Assembly (NCBI GenBank): GCA_011523735.1
Contig: WTGB01000095.1
Location: 1 to 48,274 of the forward strand
DNA from: Chloroflexota bacterium
GTDB taxonomy: Bacteria; Chloroflexota; Anaerolineae; Aggregatilineales; Phototrophicaceae
Direction of reading: 5' to 3'
Length of the DNA stretch: 48,274 nucleotides
The translations under genes were made by a program, and so were the position numbers. The notes under the pieces were generated by a model. That model made no database searches. It was given only the letters and a program-made list of their open reading frames with translations, and was not told the origin of the DNA. Shown in pieces: positions 41,404 through 48,274 of this stretch; the stretch's first letter is position 1; every line of letters starts with the position of its first letter.

Positions 41404-43041
41404 ATGCCACTCAAAACCGGCGGCGAAGCTACGGTTGAAGCCCTCATCGCCCACGACATCGATACCCTCTTCGGCTTGCCCGGCGTCCAGAACGACTGGT
41501 TCTACAACGCCCTCTTCGATAACCGCGGCCGCATCCGTGTCATCCACACCCGCCACGAAGAGGGCGCGGCTTATATGGCTTTTGGCGCCGCCGCAGCCAG
41601 CGGGCAGCCGGCTGTATTCAATGTCGTGCCCGGTCCCGGCTTGCTCAACGCCAGCGCTGGCTTGGCGAGCGCCTACGCCGTCAATGCCCCGGTCTTCTGC
41701 ATCGCCGGGCAGATCCAAAGCTCGCGCATCGGCAAAAAGATGGGCGATCTGCATGAGATTCCGCACCAGTCGGAGGTTCTGCGCGGGCTGACCAAATGGA
41801 GCGATCTCGTGCTGCATCCGGCCGATGCCGGGCGCAAAGTGGCGCAGGCCTTCTATGAGATGCGCTCCGGGCGTCCGCGTCCGGTCGCCCTGGAGATCCC
41901 ACCCGATGTACTCAAGTTGCGGACGGAAGTGCCCGCGACGCCCGCGCCCTGGAAGCCCGATGCGCCACCGCTGGATGCCGGCGCGATCGAAACCGCCGGG
42001 GAGCTCCTAGGCAAATCGCAGCGTCCGATGATATGCGTCGGGAGCGGCGCCCAAGGCGTCAGCGCTGAAGTGGCGCAGCTTGCCGAAATGCTGCAAGCGC
42101 CGGTATTCGCCTATCGCACCGGCAACGGCGTCCTCGACAGCCGCAATCCGCTCAGCCTGAAATCGCCAGCCGCCCATGTCTACTATCGCTCGACCGACCT
42201 AGTAATCGCCATCGGCAGCTATATGCGCCTGCCCTTGCAGCGCTGGGGCACGGACGAGAATATGAAAGTGATCCGAATTGATGTCGATAGCGATGCGATC
42301 CACCGCATACAACAGCCCGATCTCGCGATCGTCGCGCGGGCGGAAGACGCCTTGCCGCCTCTGATAAACGCGGTGGAGCGGCACAACCGGAAACGCGAAT
42401 CACGAACGGAAGAAATGCTGGAACTTCGGGCTGATGCGGCCAAGAAAATGGCTTTCCTGGAGCCGCAGAACAGCTACTCGCGGATACTGCGCGAGGAGCT
42501 GGGCGAGGACGGCATCGCTGTCATGGGCATGACCCAGGTGGCTTACGCCGCGCGCGTCAACTTCCCGGTATACAAGCCGCGCACCTGCATCAGCAGTGGC
42601 TACCAGGGCACGCTCGGTTACGCTTTTCCAACCGGTCTCGGCGTGAAAGTCGCCAAGCCCGATGTGCCTGTGATTTCCATCTGCGGCGATGGCGGCTTCA
42701 TGTACTGCGCTGGCGAGCTGGCGGCCGCTGTCCAGCATGGCATTCCCTTGGTGGCCATCATCTTCAACAACGATGCATATGGCAATGTGCGCAAGATGCA
42801 AATCCGCGATTACGATGAACGCGTCATCGCCAGCGACCTGGTCAATCCCGATTTCGTCAAGCTGGGCCAAGCCTTCGGTGCAAACGCCTTCCGCGCCGAG
42901 ACCGAGCGGCAACTGCGCGAGGCGCTGCGCTACGGCTTCAAAAGCGATCTGCCCACCATCATCGATGTGCCGATGGGCGAAACACCCAGCTTTGACAGCA
43001 TTTATGACCAAGGGCGGGTTCGCCCGCCGCAGTCCAGTTGA
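41404..43041 (+). CDS. Thiamine-diphosphate-dependent enzyme, acetolactate synthase/benzoylformate decarboxylase-like
   Basis: 545 residues, ATG after AGGAG. N-terminal pyrimidine domain with the catalytic Glu in HTRHEEGAAYMAFG, central domain, and C-terminal diphosphate domain with GD429GG...NND (ICGDGGFMYCAGEL to IIFNND). A VVPGPGLLNASAGLASAY segment is typical of the acetolactate synthase/sulfoacetaldehyde acetyltransferase/oxalyl-CoA decarboxylase group. No regulatory subunit gene (ilvN) follows, and length is short of IlvB, so a catabolic decarboxylase or lyase is more likely than branched-chain amino acid synthesis. Six bases separate it from an unknown P-loop gene. Confidence 0.88.
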   Translation: MPLKTGGEATVEALIAHDIDTLFGLPGVQNDWFYNALFDNRGRIRVIHTRHEEGAAYMAFGAAAASGQPAVFNVVPGPGLLNASAGLASAYAVNAPVFCIAGQIQSSRIGKKMGDLHEIPHQSEVLRGLTKWSDLVLHPADAGRKVAQAFYEMRSGRPRPVALEIPPDVLKLRTEVPATPAPWKPDAPPLDAGAIETAGELLGKSQRPMICVGSGAQGVSAEVAQLAEMLQAPVFAYRTGNGVLDSRNPLSLKSPAAHVYYRSTDLVIAIGSYMRLPLQRWGTDENMKVIRIDVDSDAIHRIQQPDLAIVARAEDALPPLINAVERHNRKRESRTEEMLELRADAAKKMAFLEPQNSYSRILREELGEDGIAVMGMTQVAYAARVNFPVYKPRTCISSGYQGTLGYAFPTGLGVKVAKPDVPVISICGDGGFMYCAGELAAAVQHGIPLVAIIFNNDAYGNVRKMQIRDYDERVIASDLVNPDFVKLGQAFGANAFRAETERQLREALRYGFKSDLPTIIDVPMGETPSFDSIYDQGRVRPPQSS

Positions 43042-43047
43042 GCCGCT

Positions 43048-43878
43048 ATGTCCGCCCTTATCCTGCCGCGCGATTCGGCGCTTTACGCGATGTTCGCCGA
43101 GCTTGTCGATAAAGCCGACCTGGTCTTTTTCGCTGGTTTGCCCGGCGTCGGCAAGAGCCTGCTCCTGCAGCAACTGACGCTGCTGGCGCGGGAGGCCGGA
43201 CGTCGCGCCCACCTGCTGCAATGGGATGTTGCGCGCCAACCCTTCGAGACGCGGCGCTACCCCCTGCAAGATGGCGCGACTCACCCGCTGGTGATCAAAG
43301 CGGTCGGCGCCTGGTCGCGGGGCGCCATCTCAGAATGGGACGCTGTCTTCGGCGCTGAAGGAGATATGCTCATCGGCGAAGCGCCATTGATCGGCGGGCG
43401 CTTCATGGAGATCGTCAAGCCTGCCGATGATGCAGCGGAAGCGCTGCTGCGCGGCGAGCGGACACGATTCGTGCTGCCGGTGCCATCGCGGGAAGCGCGG
43501 GCGGCGATTGAGGCGAAGCGAGCGCAGTCCATCGCGGCGCCGCGGCACGAGAAGGAAGCGCAAGACGCGCCGCCGGATCTCTTGCGGGCGCTTTGGCAGG
43601 ATTTGAATAGGGTTGCATTTCGGCTTGGTCTGGTCAATTCTCCGGAAAACGCGCCTTATTCGCCTGCAATTTATGCGTCAGTTTATGGCCATCTTCTAGC
43701 CAATCGCCACCACATACTAGCGGATATCCATCAGATTTTGGCGTCGGCCGCATCGGTCTACGACGACCTGGACGGGCTTCCTAACCTGCGCGCGGCGCCG
43801 GAAGAAGCAGCCGCGATCTTGGCGAATCTGGAAGCGGAACTGCCCTTCGATGATGCCAAAGCCTGGTACGAGATTTGA
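43048..43878 (+). CDS. P-loop NTPase domain protein of unknown function
   Basis: 276 residues. A single Walker A motif is clear at G30-LPGVGKS37, after a strand DLVFFA. Further on are LLQWDVARQPFETRRYPL (possibly a substrate Asp) and DMLIGEAPLIGGRFME, which could hold the Walker B strand. The arrangement suggests a small-molecule kinase rather than a AAA machine. The second half is helical (ALWQDLNRVAFRLGLV, AAAILANLEAEL). Six bases after the thiamine enzyme, so probably its partner; I do not recognise the family. Confidence 0.7.
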   Translation: MSALILPRDSALYAMFAELVDKADLVFFAGLPGVGKSLLLQQLTLLAREAGRRAHLLQWDVARQPFETRRYPLQDGATHPLVIKAVGAWSRGAISEWDAVFGAEGDMLIGEAPLIGGRFMEIVKPADDAAEALLRGERTRFVLPVPSREARAAIEAKRAQSIAAPRHEKEAQDAPPDLLRALWQDLNRVAFRLGLVNSPENAPYSPAIYASVYGHLLANRHHILADIHQILASAASVYDDLDGLPNLRAAPEEAAAILANLEAELPFDDAKAWYEI

Positions 43879-43894
43879 GCGAGCGCACCCTCAG

Positions 43895-44314
43895 TCAGGC
43901 GCGCTCGTCGGGAATGACGGCGAAGACATCAATCTCGAAATCGGCATAGGGCTTGCCCAGCGCCTTGACCACGACGCCGGTGGAACAGGGATAGACATCG
44001 GGCATGTGCTTCGCCAGCACCGGGTAGACCAGATCGCGGTATGAGACATCGGTGACGTAGGTGGTGATTTTGCAGATGTCTTCCATGCGGGCGCCGGCCG
44101 CTTCCAGGATGATTTTGACGTTTTTCATGGCGTTGTCGGCTTGGGCGGCCGGGTCGCCTTCGCCGACGAAAGCCGAGTTGTCCATGGTCAAGCCGGTCTG
44201 CCCTTCGACGAAGACCATGTTGCCAGCGCGGACCGCCTTGCAGGTGCGATAGTCAATATCGGGGAAGATATTGCCGCCTTTGCTGGTTTTGGGGAGAATG
44301 CGTTGGTGTGCCAT
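43895..44314 (-). CDS. RidA/YjgF-family protein lacking the catalytic Arg
   Basis: 139 residues, ATG with AGGAG ten bases upstream. RidA proteins hydrolyse reactive enamine/imine intermediates. Family pattern: VRAGNMVFVEGQTGL, DNAMKNVKIILEAAGARMEDICKITTYVTD, and the C-terminal YPCSTGVVVKALGKPYADFEIDVFAV. Where Escherichia coli RidA has the carboxylate-binding Arg105 (in ARSCVEVARL), this protein has Ser111, so it may belong to a Rid subgroup without deaminase activity. Convergent with the P-loop gene (16-base gap). Confidence 0.88.
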   Translation of the reverse strand: MAHQRILPKTSKGGNIFPDIDYRTCKAVRAGNMVFVEGQTGLTMDNSAFVGEGDPAAQADNAMKNVKIILEAAGARMEDICKITTYVTDVSYRDLVYPVLAKHMPDVYPCSTGVVVKALGKPYADFEIDVFAVIPDERA

Positions 44315-44469
44315 TTTTTCCGCTCCTGAATAGAATTACTTGCCACTGAGTGCACCGAGTATAGCGAGGACACAGAGATGTGGCTGCAATCTGCCGGTGT
44401 AGTAAGCGCAACATGTCGCTGACTGCACGTACCGCAGGTCGATGCTTTTGCCATAATGTCGGCATTTGC

Positions 44470-44513
44470 GGGCGACGCAATGAGTCGTCCCTACAAGGCT
44501 TGTCCGCTACTGG
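44470..44513 (-). repeat. Hairpin repeat family A, extended copy
   Basis: GGGCGACGCAATGAG then TCGTCCCTACAAGG and CTTGTCCGCTACTGG. Its reverse complement carries the CCAGTAGCGGACAAGCC flank also seen at 9244-9260 and, without the hairpin, at 9066-9081, so the mobile or amplified unit extends beyond the hairpin. Confidence 0.8.
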
Positions 44514-44640
44514 CGGCCTGGCGTTTGATTCTAGCCCGCGTCCGCGGTTCGTCTTGATCATTTCCCGCTGTATCCCCGCACTCTGGCGATTCGCGAGCGA
44601 GCGGCAATTGGCGGGACGATTGTTAGCTTTTCGTTTGTGT

Positions 44641-44720
44641 ATTGTCCGACATTGTCCGTTTTCGGACAAAGAAAAATATTTTTCGGACAAAAGGCATAGT
44701 TTTCTGGTTGAAACGGACAA
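44641..44720. promoter_or_regulatory. Cluster of five TTGTCCG/CGGACAA motifs (candidate operator array)
   Basis: ATTGTCCG at 44641 and 44651 (10 bases apart), CGGACAA at 44663, 44684 and 44713. TTGTCCGTTTTCGGACAA (44652-44669) is a perfect inverted repeat with a four-base centre. TTTTCGGACAAA occurs at 44659 and 44680, exactly 21 bases (two helical turns) apart, flanking a GAAAAATATTTTTC palindrome. Helical phasing suggests cooperative protein binding. The protein and target gene are unknown. Confidence 0.5.
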
Positions 44721-45002
44721 TATGCGGGCGCCGCCGGTATGACTGTGGTTTGCATGTGAGCCGGCGCCATAGAGTCCTGAAAATACCCAAGCTGACACGG
44801 TAAATCGGCAAGTGTATAGACACAGTATAGATACGGCGGAGGGGGTACCCCTCGGCCGGGCGGCGAAGGCGGAAATTCGAGGACGGGATCCGCTGAGAGC
44901 CGAGATTGAGCGCATGAGACAGGTTATCCATAGGGAAAGTGTATCATCATTCTGAGCAGAAGAGAAGAACAAATGTCATGAAGTTCATATTGGTTTTTTT
45001 CC

Positions 45003-45050
45003 TTTCCCCAGCCCCCTCATCTCTATGAGGGGCATCCGCCATCTCTAGTG
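45003..45050. repeat. Dispersed repeat family C, degenerate copy
   Basis: TTTCCCCAGCCCCCTCATCT then CTATGAGGGGCATCCGCCAT and CTCTAGTGGC. It resembles the ATGCCCGCCATATAGATGGC part of the copy at 3666-3731. Confidence 0.5.
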
Positions 45051-45120
45051 GCACGTCTGCGCAAGTAGAATCGGCTAGACTATCGAGTGTTGTCCGCTTA
45101 TGAATCGCCGGGAAGGAAAT

Positions 45121-46440
45121 ATGAATCAGAGAAAACGCTATGCCATTGTTGGGACGGGATCGCGCGCGGGCATGTTCGTCGATGCGATTGCGACGACATA
45201 CGCCGAGCATGCTGAACTAGCGAGCTTGTGTGACCTGAGCCGGACGCGCATGGACTGGTACAACCGGCAACTGACGGAGCGAGGCCTGCCGCCGGTCCCT
45301 GCCTATCACGCGGATGACTTCGACCGGATGATTGCCGAGCGGGAGCCGGATATGGTCATCGTCACGACAGTGGATGCCTGGCATCATCATTATATTGCGC
45401 GGGCGCTGGAGCTGGGCTGCGATGTCATCAGCGAAAAGCCGCTGACGACCACGCTGGACCGGCTGCGAAAGATTGATAACGCAATCAAGCGAAGCAGCAA
45501 ATCCCTGCGCGTGACATTCAACTACCGCTTTGCGCCGGCTTATGCGCGCTTTCGCCAGCTGATCGCCGAGGGCGCGGTCGGGCGGCCCCTGCTGGTGGAT
45601 TTCTCCTGGCTGCTGGATACGAGCCATGGCGCTGACTATTTTCGGCGTTGGCATCGTGAGAAAGAAAATAGCGGGGGCTTGCTGGTGCACAAGGCCACGC
45701 ATCACTTCGACTTGGTGAATTGGTGGATCGATGCCTACCCGCGGCAGGTATTCGCCCTGGGCGATCTGATGTTTTACGGGGCGGAGAATGCGGCGGCGCG
45801 CGGCGAGCATTACGACTATAGCCGCTATACGGGCGTGGCGGCGGCGAAGGCTGATCCCTTCGCGCTCTTCCTCGACCAAAGGGCGGCTTACAAGGGTTTG
45901 TATCTGGCGGCTGAGAAAGAAACCGGTTACATCCGCGATCGCAATGTCTTCGGCGCGCCGATAACGGCGGAAGACACGATGACGGTGACGGCGCGTTATG
46001 CCAACGGCGCGCTGCTGTCCTATTGCCTGGTGGCTTACGCGCCCTGGGAGGGCTTGCGCGCGGCGGTGACGGGGACGCGCGGCCGGGTCGAGATGGATGT
46101 GACCGAGAGCGTAACGCACTTGAGCGCGGATAGTGAATCGGCAGCAGCCAGCAAAGGCGCCTTCAAGCGGACGGAGATACGAGCTTATCCGATGTTCGGC
46201 GAGCCTTATGAGGTAGAAGTCCCGCGGGTCGAGGGCGGGCATGGCGGCGCTGACCCGCTGATGCTGGAGCAGATTTTTTCGCCGGAGCCAGCGCCGGATC
46301 CGCTGGGGCGGTCGGCGACCTTTGTGGATGGGGCAGCGTCAATTCTGGTGGGTATCGCGGCGAATATGTCGATTGAGACGGGCGAGTTGGTGGATGTGGC
46401 GGATCTGTTTGATTTGCCGACGAGACAAACGAAGTTATAA
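45121..46440 (+). CDS. Gfo/Idh/MocA family oxidoreductase (long form)
   Basis: 439 residues, ATG at 45121 with AAGGA upstream; the in-frame ATG at 45100 lacks a site. Rossmann motif [13 protein letters not shown] (7-19), family Lys106 in ISEKPLTT, and [23 protein letters not shown] supplying active-site His residues. It is longer than usual (about 340-390) through an insert after the active-site helix ([29 protein letters not shown]). Substrate unknown; distinct from the two other Gfo/Idh enzymes in the window. Followed by a hairpin repeat and a convergent aldo/keto reductase. Confidence 0.9.
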   Translation: MNQRKRYAIVGTGSRAGMFVDAIATTYAEHAELASLCDLSRTRMDWYNRQLTERGLPPVPAYHADDFDRMIAEREPDMVIVTTVDAWHHHYIARALELGCDVISEKPLTTTLDRLRKIDNAIKRSSKSLRVTFNYRFAPAYARFRQLIAEGAVGRPLLVDFSWLLDTSHGADYFRRWHREKENSGGLLVHKATHHFDLVNWWIDAYPRQVFALGDLMFYGAENAAARGEHYDYSRYTGVAAAKADPFALFLDQRAAYKGLYLAAEKETGYIRDRNVFGAPITAEDTMTVTARYANGALLSYCLVAYAPWEGLRAAVTGTRGRVEMDVTESVTHLSADSESAAASKGAFKRTEIRAYPMFGEPYEVEVPRVEGGHGGADPLMLEQIFSPEPAPDPLGRSATFVDGAASILVGIAANMSIETGELVDVADLFDLPTRQTKL

Positions 46441-46445
46441 TAGGT

Positions 46446-46470
46446 GGGCGACTCACAGAGTCGCCCCTAC
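46446..46470 (-). repeat. Hairpin repeat family A, perfect stem between convergent genes
   Basis: GGGCGACTC, loop ACA, GAGTCGCCC, then CTAC. A perfect nine-base stem six bases after the Gfo/Idh stop and before the convergent aldo/keto reductase stop; the plus strand continues CTACATTTTC. It may act as a two-way terminator. Confidence 0.85.
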
Positions 46471-46488
46471 ATTTTCTCGGGCAATTAA

Positions 46489-47484
46489 CTAGCGATAACG
46501 CGAATCGGCGCCGACGCCCCACATATCGGGGTCGGGACCGAGCTTGGCTTTGAGGTCGGCGGTGGCCTCATTGAGGCGTCTCATCGCCTCAGTTGAAAGC
46601 GAGAGATTGCCAGCGATCACATTGCTCTCCACGTGTTTCACATTGCGCGCGCCAGCGAGGACGGAGGTCACGGCTGGTTTGTGCAGCAACCAGGCCAGGG
46701 CGACATGCACCATCTGTTGGCCGATATCGGCGCAGATTTCGCGGATGGCGGCGACGGCGGCGAAGGTCTCCTCTTCGTAGCCAGGTGTGCCATGGCGGGA
46801 ATCGCGGCGGTCGGGGCGGAAGTGGCGGGTGCGGGTACGCGAATAAGGCATTTCATCGGCGTTCCGATAGCGGCCCGTGAGCAGAGCTTGGTTAAGCGGG
46901 CTGTAGGGCAGGATGCTGATGTTATGCTCAACGCATTGGGGCTGGATGTCGTATTCAATGGCGCGCCAGAGCAGGCTGTAAGGCAGTTGATTGGCCTCGT
47001 AGCGGCCGCATTGCAGCATATCGGGCATGTCGAGTTTCCCGAAATTGCTGACGCCGATGACGCGGATCTTGCCTTCGCGCTGCAAGTCCAGCAATGCTGT
47101 CATGCTGTCTTCGAAGGAGACTGCGCGACTGGGCCAATGGACTTGGTAGAGGTCGATGACATCGGTCTGAAGACGCTTGAGGCTGCCTTCGCAGGCGGCG
47201 CGAATATCGGCGGGCGCCAGGTTTTTTGTGCTGACCTTGGTGGCGATGAGCGCTTCGCCCCGGCGACCTTTTAAGGCTCGCCCCAGCATCTCCTCGGAGT
47301 AACCGTTTCCGTAGCCTTCGGCGGTGTCAAAGAAATTGATGCCGGCGTCCAGAGCGGCCTGCACCGTGCTGATCGTGTCCGCTTCGTCCTGCGGTCCCCA
47401 GTAATCGCCGCCGACGATGCCCCAGAAGCCGACGCCGATGGGGGAGACCATCAAGTTGGAATTGCCAAGTTTTCTTAGCTGCAT
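46489..47484 (-). CDS. Aldo/keto reductase
   Basis: 331 residues, ATG at 47484. NAD(P)H-dependent TIM barrel. The catalytic tetrad is visible: Asp and Tyr in NFFDTAEGYGNGYSEEMLG, Lys in ALIATKVST and His in DLYQVHWPSR. The C-terminal ALAWLLHKPAVTSVLAGARNVKHVESN is the cofactor-binding loop of the YajO/Tas-like group. Substrate unknown. Divergent from an ABC binding-protein gene, with which it may be co-regulated. Confidence 0.93.
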   Translation of the reverse strand: MQLRKLGNSNLMVSPIGVGFWGIVGGDYWGPQDEADTISTVQAALDAGINFFDTAEGYGNGYSEEMLGRALKGRRGEALIATKVSTKNLAPADIRAACEGSLKRLQTDVIDLYQVHWPSRAVSFEDSMTALLDLQREGKIRVIGVSNFGKLDMPDMLQCGRYEANQLPYSLLWRAIEYDIQPQCVEHNISILPYSPLNQALLTGRYRNADEMPYSRTRTRHFRPDRRDSRHGTPGYEEETFAAVAAIREICADIGQQMVHVALAWLLHKPAVTSVLAGARNVKHVESNVIAGNLSLSTEAMRRLNEATADLKAKLGPDPDMWGVGADSRYR

Positions 47485-47615
47485 GTGGTCTGTCCTCTCT
47501 CTGTGATCCGATTTTCCAAGGTTTCCAATGATTCCTTACTCTTACGGGCAGAACCGCTGTGATGCGCTTTTAGCGTATTGTATTCTAGCAGTTCAAATGA
47601 TACGCTTATCGACAA

Positions 47616-47646
47616 TTTGGCGACCTGGCCGGTCCAGGCTACCAAA
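47616..47646. promoter_or_regulatory. Inverted repeat in the aldo/keto reductase-transporter divergent region
   Basis: TTTGGCGACCTGG and CCAGGCTACCAAA flank CCGGT; ten of thirteen positions pair. It lies 40 bases before the binding-protein ATG and about 130 before the reductase ATG, a good place for an operator. The rest of 47485-47685 is AT-rich without a consensus promoter. Confidence 0.4.
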
Positions 47647-47685
47647 TGAACCCCTTTTGTATATCCATAATATGGGAGAACTACC

Positions 47686-48274
47686 ATGTTCAATTCTACA
47701 AGTCGCAGGTTTATCCTGCTGCTTACGATTATTAGCCTTATGCTGGGGATGGTGGCATCCGTCAGCATGGCGCAGATAGCAGAAGTGCCGCGTGACAAGA
47801 CGCTGGTGATCGAGAACATCAGCGTGCGCAACCCGGCGCCGGAGAACTACAATCCTCTGGCTAACGGCTCCCTCGGGCACGCCGGCATGAACCAGGTTGG
47901 CTTCGAATCCTTGTTTTATTACAACTATGAAACGGGCGAACTCGTGCCTTGGCTGGCGGAAAGCGCCGCGTTCAACGACGACTATACCGAGTTGACCATC
48001 AACCTGCGCGATGGCGTCAAGTGGAGCGATGGCGAAGCTTTTAATGCCGATGACGTCCTCTATACGCTCAACTTCCTGTTGGAGAATCGTGATGCGCGCT
48101 TCAGCGACCGTCATGCCGATTTCGTCAGCAGCGTCGCCGCGCCGGACGACCTGACCGTCGTCATCTCGCTCAACGCGCCTAGCCCGCGCTACCTGTTCAA
48201 CGCTTTCGGCGTGGGCATCTACTGGTCCACCTACATCGTGCCGGAGCACATCTACTCGATGCAGGAAGATCCGC
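47686..48274 (+). CDS. ABC transporter substrate-binding protein, family 5 (partial, 3' end outside window)
   Basis: 196 codons are visible from an ATG at 47686 preceded by GGGAG. The N-terminus ([20 protein letters not shown], then [10 protein letters not shown]) is a Sec signal peptide with likely cleavage after SMA. The mature part has family-5 features: [55 protein letters not shown] and a YIVPEHIYS segment near the window end. The [15 protein letters not shown] style resembles sugar-binding family-5 proteins of thermophile/Chloroflexota transporters. Permeases presumably follow outside. Confidence 0.9.
   Translation, partial: MFNSTSRRFILLLTIISLMLGMVASVSMAQIAEVPRDKTLVIENISVRNPAPENYNPLANGSLGHAGMNQVGFESLFYYNYETGELVPWLAESAAFNDDYTELTINLRDGVKWSDGEAFNADDVLYTLNFLLENRDARFSDRHADFVSSVAAPDDLTVVISLNAPSPRYLFNAFGVGIYWSTYIVPEHIYSMQEDP

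Larger units (their letters stand above)
44315..45120. other. 806-base divergent intergenic region between the RidA and Gfo/Idh genes
   Basis: No supported gene. It contains a family B fragment (44346-44380, reverse), a family A element (44470-44513), a TTGTCCG/CGGACAA motif cluster (44641-44720), a GC-rich palindrome around GAGGGGGTACCCCTC (44851-44865) and a degenerate family C repeat (45003-45050). The central part is AT-rich. A long minus-strand open frame across it shows no protein-like features. Confidence 0.7.

Noticed and set aside
44253..44972. Minus-strand open frame of 239 codons across the large intergenic region
   Set aside because: It runs through repeat elements and the motif array, has no ribosome site and its sequence is low in protein character.
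9241..46470. CRISPR array interpretation of the GTAGGGGCGA repeats
   Set aside because: Copies are dispersed, occur in both orientations, differ in the inner stem and have no regular spacers; no cas genes are present.

Overview
This 48 kb window looks like part of a free-living heterotrophic bacterium's chromosome. It has dense, short-gapped gene clusters, GC-rich coding (roughly 58-60% in the lines I sampled) and good Shine-Dalgarno sites. The mix of family-5 peptide/oligosaccharide ABC transporters, Gfo/Idh oxidoreductases, a phytanoyl-CoA-dioxygenase-like enzyme, a formylglycine sulfatase, an enolase-superfamily enzyme and abundant short hairpin repeats suggests a Chloroflexota lineage (Anaerolineae/Caldilineae-like). 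That placement is inference; no rRNA, tRNA or ribosomal-protein gene is present to test it. I saw no insertion sequence, prophage, CRISPR array or replication origin.

Region 1 (1-10.1 kb) is carbohydrate uptake and breakdown. A minus-strand operon reads GH4 glycosidase, DppD-type ATPase, Sec-exported binding protein, permease (cut by the window start). A regulator with a DeoR-type DNA-binding domain joined to a LacI-type sugar-binding domain is divergent from it, and a strong promoter with an inverted repeat lies between them. A sulfatase and a xylose-isomerase-like TIM barrel form a second, translationally coupled minus-strand pair. rpiA follows on the plus strand.

Region 2 (10.1-14.7 kb) is a mixed stretch: a membrane-anchored pentapeptide-repeat protein, a small HTH protein with a strong promoter, a cupin, a cytochrome P450 and a RelE-like toxin-antitoxin pair.

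Region 3 (14.8-31.1 kb) is a run of 13 co-directional plus-strand genes. It starts as a myo-inositol catabolic operon (iolG, iolC, a DinB-fold gene, iolB, iolD). Between iolB and iolD sits an AT-richer two-gene module: an ABC-type ATPase overlapping a DUF4435/TOPRIM protein. That architecture matches the AriA/AriB pair of PARIS antiphage defence. After iolD come a phytanoyl-CoA-dioxygenase-like protein, a second Gfo/Idh enzyme, a glutamine-synthetase-family ligase, an SDR, an acyl-CoA synthetase with its own promoter, a mandelate-racemase-family enzyme and an anchored beta-propeller protein. iolE, iolA and the aldolase are not in the window.

Region 4 (31.1-40.3 kb, minus strand) is an eight-gene unit: a Tat-exported binding protein, two permeases and two ATPases, then a glutamine-amidotransferase-fold protein, a small AtzG/GatC-like subunit and an amidase signature hydrolase. 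I read it as import followed by hydrolysis of an amide-containing compound.

Region 5 (40.4-48.3 kb) holds an 84-aa unknown protein overlapping a DUF2335 membrane protein, a thiamine-diphosphate enzyme with an unknown P-loop protein, a RidA-family protein, a third Gfo/Idh enzyme, an aldo/keto reductase and the start of another ABC binding protein. A cluster of TTGTCCG/CGGACAA motifs marks the large divergent intergenic region at 44.6 kb.

Across the window, about a dozen copies of a short hairpin repeat (GTAGGGGCGA...TCGCCC) sit almost exclusively in intergenic DNA, several at gene ends. Two further dispersed repeat families (a CTCTGTG type and a CTCCCCTCTCCC type) accompany it. In three genes the stop codon lies inside a repeat copy.
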